DNA of 64,000 bases from Devosia lacusdianchii (GTDB lineage: Bacteria; Pseudomonadota; Alphaproteobacteria; Rhizobiales; Devosiaceae), in the NCBI RefSeq assembly GCF_022429625.1, contig NZ_CP092483.1, positions 4,265,501 through 4,329,500 of the forward strand, read 5' to 3'. The notes under the pieces are model-generated. The model saw only the letters and a list, made by a program, of their open reading frames with translations, was not told the origin of the DNA and made no database searches. Within the stretch, counting starts at the first letter, position 1. Every line of letters starts with the position of its first letter. The position numbers and the translations under genes are program-made. Positions 36,174 through 43,819 of this stretch are shown here, piece by piece.

Positions 36174-36267
36174 GTACCTCTCCTCGACGGGGAGGCTAGG
36201 AGGGGGTGATGGGAGCTCCGACATTAGGGCCAGCCCACCCCACCCCACCCTTGATCCCTCCTGTCGA
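36174..36267 (+). repeat. R2 intergenic repeat, copy 4 (3' hairpin deleted)
   Basis: Carries the 5' hairpin (CTCCTCGACGGGGAG), GGAGGGGGTG, CCACCCTTGATCCCTCC and the end motif TGTCGAC, but lacks the usual 3' CCCCRCAAGGGG hairpin. It lies 23 bp after the R3 copy. Confidence 0.7.
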
Positions 36268-36297
36268 CTGAGAGATCAGCGAAACGCCTAGACGTCC

Positions 36298-36585
36298 TCA
36301 GGCCCCCACCTGCTTCCTCTTCAACAAGCCATCATTGATGAACGTCCCAAACGGAAAGAACGCCGCCAGCGTGGTCCGTGCCCATTCCCAGCCGCTGAAC
36401 CCCCGCCCCCAGAGGCAGATCACCATGGCCAGCAGGTAGAGGATGAAGGCCACGCCGTGGATCAGGCCCACCGGCGGCACCAGCTGCGGAAAGCCGAACC
36501 AGTATTTGGCCGGCATGGCGACGAGGAACAGCGCCAGGGTTGTAATGCCCTCGAGCAGCCCGATATATCTGAATGTGCGGATCAT
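36298..36585 (-). CDS. DUF3817 family membrane protein
   Basis: 95 residues with about three transmembrane helices. The DUF3817 pattern is clear: FRYIGLLEGITTLALFLVAM, then PPVGLIHGVAFILYLLAM. The function of the family is unknown. Start at ATG 36585 with AGGA 8 nt upstream. It is divergent from nifU, and the Irr-like box lies between them, so iron control of both is possible. Confidence 0.85.
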   Translation of the reverse strand: MIRTFRYIGLLEGITTLALFLVAMPAKYWFGFPQLVPPVGLIHGVAFILYLLAMVICLWGRGFSGWEWARTTLAAFFPFGTFINDGLLKRKQVGA

Positions 36586-36670
36586 GATATGATCCTAGCG
36601 CATGTCGGCCGCGCGCACCGATGAGACGAAGCGTCGCGAAAGCGCTTGCGCTCCCCGCGCAAAAGTCTAT

Positions 36671-36687
36671 TTTAGAAACGTTCTAAT
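36671..36687. promoter_or_regulatory. Irr/ICE-like iron-control box upstream of nifU
   Basis: TTTAGAA-ACG-TTCTAAT contains the 6-bp inverted repeat TTAGAA/TTCTAA with a 3-bp spacer, the shape of the Irr-bound iron control element of Hyphomicrobiales. It ends 23 bp before the nifU ATG. Binding inferred. Confidence 0.6.
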
Positions 36688-36710
36688 TACCTCCGTCCAG
36701 GAACCGTCCG

Positions 36711-37277
36711 ATGTTCATCCAGACCGAAGCCACGCCCAATCCCGCGACCCTCAAGTTTCTGCCCGGGCGCGATGTGCTGGTTGGCGAGCCGCGCGATTTC
36801 CGCAGCGTCGAAGCCTCGGTCGCCTCGCCTCTGGCCCAGGGCCTGTTCGCCATTTCGGGCGTGACCGGCGTGTTCCTGGGTTCCGATTTCATCTCGGTAA
36901 CCAAGGACGACACCAATTGGGCCCACATCAAGCCGGCCATTCTCGGCGTCATCATGGACCACTTCCTGTCCGGCAAGCCTGTTATCGTCGAGGGCGGCGC
37001 TGACGTTGCCAATTTCGACGAGGTCGAAGAGTTCTTTGAAGCCGAAGACAGCGAAACCGTCGAAGTGATCAAGGAATTGCTGGCCACCCGCGTGCGCCCG
37101 GCCGTCGCCATGGATGGCGGCGACATCACCTTCAAGGGCTTCAAGGAGGGCACTGTCTTCCTGCACATGCAGGGCGCCTGTTCCGGTTGCCCATCCTCGA
37201 CCGCCACGCTCAAGAGCGGCATCGAAAACCTGCTTCGCCACTTCGTCCCCGGCGTCGAGTCGGTGCAGCAGGTCTAA
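36711..37277 (+). CDS. NifU-family Fe-S scaffold protein (NfuA-like)
   Basis: 188 residues. N-terminal Nfu_N domain (MFIQTEATPNPATLKFLPG) and C-terminal NifU domain with the cluster-binding CSGC motif near residue 157 (MQGACSGCPSSTATLKSGIE). It carries a 4Fe-4S cluster and passes it to target proteins. An Irr-like box just upstream suggests repression when iron is short. It is the last gene of the mutS-to-nifU plus-strand block. Confidence 0.93.
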   Translation: MFIQTEATPNPATLKFLPGRDVLVGEPRDFRSVEASVASPLAQGLFAISGVTGVFLGSDFISVTKDDTNWAHIKPAILGVIMDHFLSGKPVIVEGGADVANFDEVEEFFEAEDSETVEVIKELLATRVRPAVAMDGGDITFKGFKEGTVFLHMQGACSGCPSSTATLKSGIENLLRHFVPGVESVQQV

Positions 37278-37302
37278 ACCAGCAAGTTTGGCAGCAAGCC
37301 AA

Positions 37303-37329
37303 GGGCCCGGTGTGTTGAGCGCCGGGCCC
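37303..37329. terminator. hairpin between nifU and acetamidase ends
   Basis: GGGCCCGG (37303-37310) and CCGGGCCC (37322-37329), an 8-bp GC-only stem between two convergent genes. It is followed by ATTCCTTTG, so it may terminate nifU. Confidence 0.6.
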
Positions 37330-37362
37330 ATTCCTTTGTACGGTGCATCACACGCGGCAAGC

Positions 37363-38283
37363 CTAACGTGCGACAGGTCGCGGCAGCCAGCGCTTTTCGA
37401 CCTTGCACACCATGGTATAGGCCGGATCGAACACATTGCCGACCTCGTAGCGCACCACCTGCCCCAGCAAATGGCTGGCCGCCACGGCGGACAGGCCATA
37501 ATCGGCCATCAGCCAATCGAACATTTCGGTCGTGGCGTGCTGCAGGGCCTGGTCGAGCGGCCGCGCATTGCCGACAGTAAAGATCGTGTCTTCCGTCTCC
37601 CCGCGCGGCCAGCCGAGCTTTAGCCCTTTGCGCAGGCTGAGACGCAGTTCGACCTCCATCGCGGTCTCGACGCCCGTCCCGGCAATTTCACCGTCACCCT
37701 GGATGGCGTGGCAATCGCCCAGAAAGAACAGCGCCCCGGGCACCGAAACCGGGAAATAGGCCGTCGTGCCCGGCCCGAAGCCGCGATAGTCCATATTGCC
37801 GCCATTCTCGGCGCTGGTGGCGGTCGAAAAGGCCTGTCCCAGGCTGGGCGCCACACCGAAGCAGCCGATCATCGGCGCCAGCGGCAGCACCAGATGCTCC
37901 AGTCCGGCAACCGGCTCCTTGAGCCGCACCGTGCCGGCGGCGCCGTCGATAATCCAGTCCGCCCGATCGCGCGGCGGCAGGTCGCGTACCCGCTCCGGAT
38001 CAACCACATTGGCGGCGAGGACGGCGCGGGTCCAGCCATTCTCCCGGATCGGCGTCATGCGGATGATTTCGACCGCCAGCGCGTCGCCCGGCTCGGCCCC
38101 GGTGACGAAAATCGGCCCGTTCATCGGATTGGGACCCGGCCAGCGCGCCACGCCATGCTTGTCATCGCCGCCGGCATCGATGGTTTCGGTGACGACGCTA
38201 TCGCCATCGGCAACGGTCAGCGCCGGCGGAACAGTGCCCAGCACATTGTGCCAGGTGGTGGGGACCAACCGGTGCGTGGCCAT
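37363..38283 (-). CDS. acetamidase/formamidase family protein
   Basis: 306 residues. FmdA/AmdA signatures: PGPNPMNGPIFVTGAEPGD, CFGVAPSLGQAF, NGGNMDYRGFGPGTTAYFPV and FFLGDCHAIQGDGEIAGTG with the metal ligands. It hydrolyses short-chain amides such as formamide or acetamide to the acid and ammonia; specificity cannot be read from sequence. It starts 12 bp downstream of corC on the same strand and may be co-transcribed with it. Confidence 0.88.
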   Translation of the reverse strand: MATHRLVPTTWHNVLGTVPPALTVADGDSVVTETIDAGGDDKHGVARWPGPNPMNGPIFVTGAEPGDALAVEIIRMTPIRENGWTRAVLAANVVDPERVRDLPPRDRADWIIDGAAGTVRLKEPVAGLEHLVLPLAPMIGCFGVAPSLGQAFSTATSAENGGNMDYRGFGPGTTAYFPVSVPGALFFLGDCHAIQGDGEIAGTGVETAMEVELRLSLRKGLKLGWPRGETEDTIFTVGNARPLDQALQHATTEMFDWLMADYGLSAVAASHLLGQVVRYEVGNVFDPAYTMVCKVEKRWLPRPVAR

Positions 38284-38295
38284 GCGAGGATGCTC

Positions 38296-39324
38296 CTACT
38301 CGGCCGCGGCTTTCTGCTCGGCGCTGCGCTGATCGGTAATGGCGAGCGGCTCGCGCCCGTCGTCGCGCTTGCGGCGGATGCGCAGCCGCTTGATGCGGCG
38401 GCTATCGGCAGCCAGCACTTCGAATTCGAAGCCGTCGAGCTTGTCGACCCGCTCGCCGCGCTTGGGCACATGGCCGGCCAGATCGAACACCAGGCCGCCG
38501 ATCGTGTCGACATCCTCGGCATAGTCGCCGGGGTCGAAATCGGGGCCGAGCATGGTGCGCACATCGCTGAGTTCGGCACGGGCATCGGCAATATAGGTAT
38601 CGGCGCCCACCTTGCGGATCAGCGAAGCGGCCAGCTCGTCGTGTTCATCCTCGATCTCGCCGACCACCGCTTCGAGCGGGTCCTCGATGGTCACGAGGCC
38701 ATCGGTGCCGCCATATTCGTCGACCACGATGGCCATGTGCACGCGCGAGGCGCGCATCGATTGCAGCAGGTCGCCCACCGGCATGAAGGTCGGCACGAAC
38801 ATGGCCGTGCGCACCAGCTCGAACTTGGCGAGCTTCTGCTTCAGCACGGTCGAGACCAGTTTGACCGGCACGTCCTTTTCGGGGTCGTTGACCGGCTCGG
38901 TGATCTTGCTCAGCGCATCCTTGACGTGGACGAAGCCCAAAATGTTGTCGAGCCCGTCATCATAGACGGGCAGGCGCGAATGGCCGACCTGACGGAACTT
39001 GGCCAGAAGCGTGCCGAGATTGACGTCCATCTCGATGGCCTGGATGTCGCTGCGCTCGACCATGACGTCGGCGACCGACACATTGGAGAGCTTGAGCACG
39101 TTCTGCAGGATCGTGCGTTCGCTCTCGGAAAAATCGGCAGCTTCGGCGCTGCCCTGCTCGTCGAGCGCGACCTGCAGGTCGTCGCGGAGCGATACAGTGC
39201 GCAAGGCCAGCATGGCCTTGATGCGGTTCCAGATCGACGGCCCCCGTGCAGGCACGGAGGCGGGACTAGAGGGAGGCTCGGGATTGGTGGGCGCCGGATG
39301 GCCCAGACTGTCACTATCGTTCAT
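38296..39324 (-). CDS. CBS-domain protein of the CorC/HlyC hemolysin family
   Basis: 342 residues. Two CBS domains (about 75-190: VADVMVERSDIQAIEMD; ARVHMAIVVDEYGGTDGLVT) and a C-terminal CorC_HlyC domain (GLVFDLAGHVPKRGERV). Unlike full HlyC/CorB transporters it lacks the transmembrane DUF21 domain, so it is cytoplasmic. Roles proposed include magnesium/cobalt efflux control. It follows ybeY on the same strand, the usual order. Normally lnt comes next, but here the acetamidase gene does. Confidence 0.9.
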   Translation of the reverse strand: MNDSDSLGHPAPTNPEPPSSPASVPARGPSIWNRIKAMLALRTVSLRDDLQVALDEQGSAEAADFSESERTILQNVLKLSNVSVADVMVERSDIQAIEMDVNLGTLLAKFRQVGHSRLPVYDDGLDNILGFVHVKDALSKITEPVNDPEKDVPVKLVSTVLKQKLAKFELVRTAMFVPTFMPVGDLLQSMRASRVHMAIVVDEYGGTDGLVTIEDPLEAVVGEIEDEHDELAASLIRKVGADTYIADARAELSDVRTMLGPDFDPGDYAEDVDTIGGLVFDLAGHVPKRGERVDKLDGFEFEVLAADSRRIKRLRIRRKRDDGREPLAITDQRSAEQKAAAE

Positions 39325-39399
39325 GGTCTCTCGCCGCAGAGAAGGCGGCTTATCTATCCTCGAAACGGGAAAAACGCCCGGATGCTTGTCGTTCCGGCC

Positions 39400-39879
39400 C
39401 TAATCGGCATAGGGGTCATCGACCCCCAAGTCAGCCAATATCTGGGTTTCGAGACCCTCCATTTGAAGAGCCTCCGCGTTATCGAGGTGATCATACCCTA
39501 AAATATGCAAAAATCCATGCACCACGAGATGGGTGAAATGATCGTCGAAACTGGTGCCCTGGTCCGCCGCCTCGCGCTCCAGCGTTTCGCGCGCCAGGGT
39601 GATGTCGCCGAGAATGCCGACGACCGGGCCGAACGGCTCGATCTGCGGGAAGCTCAGCACATTGGTGGAGCTGTCCTTGCCCCGCCATTGCCGGTTGAGC
39701 TCGTGCTGCTCCTCGTCATTGGTCAGCAGGATCGACAATTCCGCCGCGCCCTTGATCTTGGGCTTGGCGAATGCCAGCGCGGCCATAACGGCTTCTTCAG
39801 CACGACCCTCAAGGTTTTCGGGCCAGGCGTCGTCATTGATGATGACGGCAATGTCGAGGGGGGGCGTCGGCTTGGGCAT
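39400..39879 (-). CDS. ybeY: endoribonuclease YbeY
   Basis: 159 residues. The zinc-binding HGFLHILGYDH motif (about 121-131) is intact. It acts in 16S rRNA 3'-end maturation and ribosome quality control. The ATG at 39879 has only a weak ribosome site. Order phoH-ybeY-corC is the conserved one, with an R4 repeat between phoH and ybeY. Confidence 0.95.
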   Translation of the reverse strand: MPKPTPPLDIAVIINDDAWPENLEGRAEEAVMAALAFAKPKIKGAAELSILLTNDEEQHELNRQWRGKDSSTNVLSFPQIEPFGPVVGILGDITLARETLEREAADQGTSFDDHFTHLVVHGFLHILGYDHLDNAEALQMEGLETQILADLGVDDPYAD

Positions 39880-39898
39880 AGAGCTTTCAATATCCGCG

Positions 39899-40003
39899 AT
39901 GTCATCCCGGCGCAGGCGGGGATCCGTGTCCGTGGCTTACCGCAACACCAAGCGTGAGGCCAATTCTCCGAATGGATTCCGGCCTCCGCCGGAACGACAT
40001 CGC
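39899..40003. repeat. paired-hairpin intergenic repeat (R4)
   Basis: GTCATCCCGGCGCAGGCGGGGA at one end (19-nt core CATCCCGGCGCAGGCGGGG) and ATTCCGGCCTCCGCCGGAA at the other form two facing hairpins typical of alphaproteobacterial intergenic repeats. It lies between ybeY and phoH inside an otherwise continuous minus-strand block. Confidence 0.65.
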
Positions 40004-40009
40004 GCAGAA

Positions 40010-41083
40010 TTAAGCCTTGGGCAGCGTGCCCAAGGTCCGCGCCAGGCCCTCGGTATCGCCGGCCTTTTCGGCGAGCTTCTTGGCCGTGTCGGCCTCGTAG
40101 GCGCGCACGATGCGGCCAACCAGGGCGTGGCGCACCACATCCTTGTCGTTGAAGCGGGAAATATGCACGCCCTCGACGCCGTCGAGCAGATGCACCGCTT
40201 CCACGAGCCCCGATTTCTCGCCGCGCGGCAGGTCGACCTGGGTCGGATCGCCGGTCACGATCATCTTGGAGTTCTCGCCCAGGCGGGTCAGGAACATCTT
40301 CATCTGCATCGAGGTGGTGTTCTGCGCCTCGTCGAGAATGACCACCGCATTGGCTAGCGTGCGGCCGCGCATGAAGGCCAGCGGCGCCACTTCGATGATG
40401 CCCGAAGTGATGCAGCGCTCGACATTCTCTGGCTTCATCATGTCGTAAAGCGCGTCATAGAGCGGGCGCAGATAGGGATCGACCTTCTCCTTCATGTCGC
40501 CGGGCAGGAAGCCCAGGCGCTCGCCGGCTTCGACCGCCGGACGGGAAAGGATAATGCGGTTGATATCGCCGCGTTCGAGCAGGCTCGCCGCATGCGCTAC
40601 CGCCAGGTAGGTCTTGCCGGTACCGGCCGGACCGATGCCGAACACCAATTCGCTCCGCTCCATGGACCGCATATACGCGTCCTGCGCCGGGGTGCGGGCG
40701 ACAATAGTGGATTTGCGCGTGGCGATCTGGGCCATGCGCACCTTGCCCTTGCGCTCCAGCGTCGGCAGGGTGAGCTGGCTGTCCTCGGTCTCGATCATGC
40801 GGATGACGCCGTCCACATCGGAGATATCGACCGAGCGCCCCTCTTCGAGGCTGGCATAGAGCGATTCGAGCACGCGCCGTGCCTGGTCGACCGAAGAGGC
40901 CGCGCCTTTGAGCAGGACATGATTGCCGCGAGGGGTGGCCGAAACCTTGAGCCGCTGTTCGATCAGCGCCAGGTTCTGGTCAAAATCGCCATAAAGCTGG
41001 GCAGCGAGGCGGTTGTCTTCAAAAGCGAGTTCGAGTTGCGATGCGAGTGCGTTGTCTGCGGTCGGTGACAAATGCCTGCTCAA
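40010..41083 (-). CDS. PhoH-like ATPase
   Basis: About 357 residues. Walker A GIGPAGTGKTYLAVAHA near 150, Walker B VVILDEAQNTT, and a sensor region KMIVTGDPTQVDLP. A KH-like N-terminal part precedes the ATPase. Often called PhoL; linked with YbeY in RNA metabolism. The true start is uncertain: I prefer the TTG at 41083 (GGGAG upstream), another TTG lies at 41071, and the frame is open to 41200 with an unconserved extension. Confidence 0.88.
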   Translation of the reverse strand: MSRHLSPTADNALASQLELAFEDNRLAAQLYGDFDQNLALIEQRLKVSATPRGNHVLLKGAASSVDQARRVLESLYASLEEGRSVDISDVDGVIRMIETEDSQLTLPTLERKGKVRMAQIATRKSTIVARTPAQDAYMRSMERSELVFGIGPAGTGKTYLAVAHAASLLERGDINRIILSRPAVEAGERLGFLPGDMKEKVDPYLRPLYDALYDMMKPENVERCITSGIIEVAPLAFMRGRTLANAVVILDEAQNTTSMQMKMFLTRLGENSKMIVTGDPTQVDLPRGEKSGLVEAVHLLDGVEGVHISRFNDKDVVRHALVGRIVRAYEADTAKKLAEKAGDTEGLARTLGTLPKA

Positions 41084-41206
41084 ACTGGTGTGGCTCCCGA
41101 AACGGGCGGCGCGGGCTTGCGCCGCGTGTGACAAGGTGAGGCTAGGCCGATTTGCCTCCGGTGTCTGTAGCAATATTGTGACGCTCCTCGCCGGCCGCAA
41201 GGCGGC

Positions 41207-41267
41207 AAAAACGCTCCAGTGGAGCGTTTTTAGGCGAGGAGGCCATGAGGGCTATGCCCGAATGGCG
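41207..41267 (-). repeat. R3 structured repeat, copy 2
   Basis: 61 bp. The first hairpin is perfect (AAAAACGCTCCA-G-TGGAGCGTTTTT), the second is GGGC-TAT-GCCC. It lies between the stop of the DUF1905 gene and the phoH start, with T-runs on both strands, so it can serve as a bidirectional terminator. Confidence 0.75.
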
Positions 41268-41290
41268 GCCATCCACAAGGCGGCCGGAGG

Positions 41291-41593
41291 CTATTTGGCC
41301 ACTTTCCGAGGCGCCGGAGGCAGGCGCTCGAGCAGCACAATGTCGACTGTGTCGCCGGCACTTTTGCCGAGTGCCTTGAGCAGGTCGCCCTTGATGGGCA
41401 GCTTGTGCCGCCCGTCTCCCAGCGGCATGAAGGCGCTCGTCATGGCCACGCCGTCCACCGTGGCTTCAATTTTCACCAGGCCCCGCGTGCCGAAGAAGCT
41501 GGCCGATTCCGGCCACACGAGGTAGGTCCAGCCGCCCTTGCTCGGGCTCTTCTCGATCGTGGCCGTGAAACTGACCGGCAATGGCGTCGTCAT
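41291..41593 (-). CDS. DUF1905 domain protein
   Basis: 100 residues. The DUF1905 pattern FTATIEKSPSKGGWTYLVWP, ATVDGVAMTSAFMPLGDGRH and GDTVDIVLLE is clear; this is a small beta-barrel domain of unknown function, often fused to or near YdeI-like proteins. Its ATG overlaps the stop of the upstream membrane-protein gene (ATGA), so the pair is translationally coupled. The R3 repeat probably terminates the unit. Confidence 0.85.
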   Translation of the reverse strand: MTTPLPVSFTATIEKSPSKGGWTYLVWPESASFFGTRGLVKIEATVDGVAMTSAFMPLGDGRHKLPIKGDLLKALGKSAGDTVDIVLLERLPPAPRKVAK

Positions 41594-42030
41594 GGCGAAA
41601 CCTCCCGATTCGACAGCGCCGATGCTGTCCGTTCTTTGCCCACCACGAGGCAGATAGTCATGACCACCACCGTCATGAGCGCGTCGAAGACGTGAATGCC
41701 GTAAAGGGCGGGCGGATACTGTTCGTGGATCACCGATCCTGCAATGGCCATGGCCTGAAACCCAAACCACAGCACCAATGTCACGCGCAGCGACGGCCAT
41801 AGGCCCACCGCATTCGTGCGCCGCAGCACATAGGCGAGGGCGAATGCCACGGCCAGGTTGCGCACCAGCTGCGCAATGGGTTGCCACGGCGCCATCGCGT
41901 CGCTCCCCGCTGCGGCGAGCCCGGAAAGCTCGCGCCAATAGGACCCCACCACCGCGCCATAGTAGACTGCGCTGCATATGAGCGCCGCCACGGCGGCGAC
42001 AGCAATGCGAATAATCATCGACTTGTTCAT
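41590..42030 (-). CDS. small membrane protein, DUF1761-like
   Basis: 146 residues with four hydrophobic helices (IRIAVAAVAALICSAVYYGA; NLAVAFALAYVL; VTLVLWFGFQAMAIAGSVI; FDALMTVVVMTICLVVG). The YWRELSGL region and helix layout resemble DUF1761 proteins, but I am not certain. Start at ATG 42030 with GGAGG 5 nt upstream. Coupled to the DUF1905 gene. An inverted repeat ACTGAA-N10-TTCAGT (42044-42065) lies just upstream and may be its operator. Confidence 0.75.
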   Translation of the reverse strand: MNKSMIIRIAVAAVAALICSAVYYGAVVGSYWRELSGLAAAGSDAMAPWQPIAQLVRNLAVAFALAYVLRRTNAVGLWPSLRVTLVLWFGFQAMAIAGSVIHEQYPPALYGIHVFDALMTVVVMTICLVVGKERTASALSNREVSP

Positions 42031-42116
42031 CTTAACCTCCATCACTGAAACCATGTCGCTTCAGTTTTGGGGTTTTCGACAGCGTCACGAGAAAAAGCGG
42101 GGCGCGCGTCCCAAGA

Positions 42117-42821
42117 CTACGGCGCGCTCTTGCTCGCCTCACGCGCCCGCAACTCGGCGAGGTAGTCCCGCAATAGCGCCGCGCGCCGTGGCCGAAAGCT
42201 GCTGCCTGTCGGCTCCAGCGCGATGATCCGCTCCAGCCGAAACATGCGGAATGCCTCGCGCAGGCAGCACCAGGCGAGGGCTGTCAGCGTTCTGTCGGTA
42301 TAGACCACGGCCAGCGGCAGGATGGTGCGCTCAGTGACGGCATGGCCCTTGTCGGCATAGCTGATGGTCAGCGCCTCTTCCTGCCAGCAGGCCCGCCTCA
42401 TGGCATCCATATGTGGCACGCGCGCATAGCGCGCGTCGGGGCGGTAGACCTGCGAAATGGCGTGGAACAGATACTGCTCGCGATCATCGGGCAAGGTCGC
42501 AGCCACCTTCGCCAGCACCGAAATCGCCGCTTCGGCCAGATCAGGGTCGCCCATGTGCCGAACCTCGGCCAGTCCCAGCGCGATAGCTTCGATCTCGGTG
42601 CGGTCAAAAGTCTGCGGCGGCAGCGCATAGTCCTCCACCAGCCGATAGCCATAGCCGCGCTCGCCCTCGATACGGGCGCCAGCGGCGCGCAGGCTGTCGA
42701 TGTCGCGATAGAGCGAGCGCAGCGACACCTCGGTTTCCGCCGCCAGCCGCGCGGCGGTGATCGGGGCCGGCATGACGCGCATGGCCTGCAGCAGGCGAAA
42801 CAGTCGGTCGGGTCGGGCCAT
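42117..42821 (-). CDS. YafY-type HTH/WYL-domain regulator
   Basis: 234 residues. HTH_11 at the N-terminus (RPDRLFRLLQAMRV; AETEVSLRSLYRDIDSL), a WYL-like domain (LTISYADKGH; LTALAWCCLREAFRMFRLER). Paralogue of the 18708-19424 protein. It is divergent from the VOC gene at 42896, a common pairing for this regulator type. No Shine-Dalgarno sequence precedes the ATG at 42821. An inverted repeat sits 5 bp upstream of the start. Confidence 0.88.
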   Translation of the reverse strand: MARPDRLFRLLQAMRVMPAPITAARLAAETEVSLRSLYRDIDSLRAAGARIEGERGYGYRLVEDYALPPQTFDRTEIEAIALGLAEVRHMGDPDLAEAAISVLAKVAATLPDDREQYLFHAISQVYRPDARYARVPHMDAMRRACWQEEALTISYADKGHAVTERTILPLAVVYTDRTLTALAWCCLREAFRMFRLERIIALEPTGSSFRPRRAALLRDYLAELRAREASKSAP

Positions 42822-42825
42822 TTAT

Positions 42826-42848
42826 CAACTGCCGGAAATTGTCAGTTG
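42826..42848. promoter_or_regulatory. inverted repeat between YafY regulator and VOC gene
   Basis: CAACTG (42826-42831) and CAGTTG (42843-42848) with an 11-bp spacer, in the 74-bp divergent spacer. Likely the shared operator; inferred from position. Confidence 0.5.
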
Positions 42849-42895
42849 GCGGCGTTTATACCGGTTGCATCAAGCCAAACCAACAGGAGCTTCCG

Positions 42896-43321
42896 ATGGC
42901 CGTCAAAACTGCAACCCACCTCAATTTCCGCGGCGATGCCCGCGCTGCGCTGTCATTCTACCATTCCGTCTTCGGCGGTGATCAGGCCGTCATCACCTAC
43001 CAGGATGCCGGCGCGGTACAGAACCCCGCCGAGGCCGATCAGGTCATGTGGGGCCAGGTGCTGGCTGCCAACGGCTTCCACATCATGGCCTATGACGTGC
43101 CATCGCGACTCGACTGGAATCCGGGCGAAATCCCGTTCTTCGTCTCGGTGCGCGGCGACAGCGCCGACGAGATCGCCGGTTACTGGGAAAAGCTGGCAGT
43201 CGGCGCGACACTGCTCGCCCCGCTGGCGCCCTCAGGCTGGGCCCCGCTCTACGGCATGCTCAAGGACAAGTTCGGCGTGACCTGGGTGCTTGACGTCGAA
43301 GCCGCCTACACCGGGGCGTGA
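42896..43321 (+). CDS. PhnB-like VOC family protein
   Basis: 141 residues. PhnB/DUF3335-type signature: HLNFRGDARAALSFYHSVFG, then VMWGQVLAANGFHIMAYDVP and the end FGVTWVLDV. No phosphonate genes are nearby, so the name only marks the fold; substrate unknown. Start at ATG 42896 with AGGAG 7 nt upstream. Divergent from the YafY regulator, which probably controls it. Confidence 0.87.
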   Translation: MAVKTATHLNFRGDARAALSFYHSVFGGDQAVITYQDAGAVQNPAEADQVMWGQVLAANGFHIMAYDVPSRLDWNPGEIPFFVSVRGDSADEIAGYWEKLAVGATLLAPLAPSGWAPLYGMLKDKFGVTWVLDVEAAYTGA

Positions 43322-43371
43322 TCGCCGGGCAAGTGGCGGGTTCCATGCCCCCGCCGCTTGCTCCGCCAAAC

Positions 43372-43815
43372 TCACTCGTCCTGAACATTGTAGGTCAGGC
43401 GCGGCCAGTCGCCGCCGGACATCCATTCCAGCAAGTGGGCCCGAAACGCTTGCCGGGCGACGACCGCGCCGGTCCGCCACCACCAGATGACGTCCGCCGC
43501 CGCTTCTCCGGCGATCGAGGGATAGACATAAAGGCAACCCAGATAGGCCCCATCAGCGCCCTCGATCACCCAGGCGAAGCTCCGGCGCGCCTCGAACTCG
43601 CGCTGGTGCCAGGCCAGATCGATGAGGTTCTTCTCTTTGGTCAGCCCATCCGGCCAGTTTGAGCCGGGATTGGCGGCCTTGATATCGGCCGCACTTGCCA
43701 TGATGGCGCTGAAGTCCCGGTCGAGATCATTCACTGACAGGGCTCGTAGCGCGACCTCACCCAGAGCGTGAATCGCCGGAATAGACCGGTTCTTGAACAG
43801 AGGGTGAGGTCTCAC
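43372..43815 (-). CDS. GNAT-family acetyltransferase-like protein
   Basis: 147 residues. The middle (SFAWVIEGADGAYLGCLYVYPS) and the C-terminal VIWWWRTG suggest a GNAT fold, but the R/Q-x-x-G-x-G/A acetyl-CoA loop is not plain, so catalytic activity is uncertain. It begins 4 bp after the miaB stop on the same strand and is probably co-transcribed with miaB. Function unknown. Confidence 0.65.
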   Translation of the reverse strand: MRPHPLFKNRSIPAIHALGEVALRALSVNDLDRDFSAIMASAADIKAANPGSNWPDGLTKEKNLIDLAWHQREFEARRSFAWVIEGADGAYLGCLYVYPSIAGEAAADVIWWWRTGAVVARQAFRAHLLEWMSGGDWPRLTYNVQDE

Positions 43816-43819
43816 GCCG

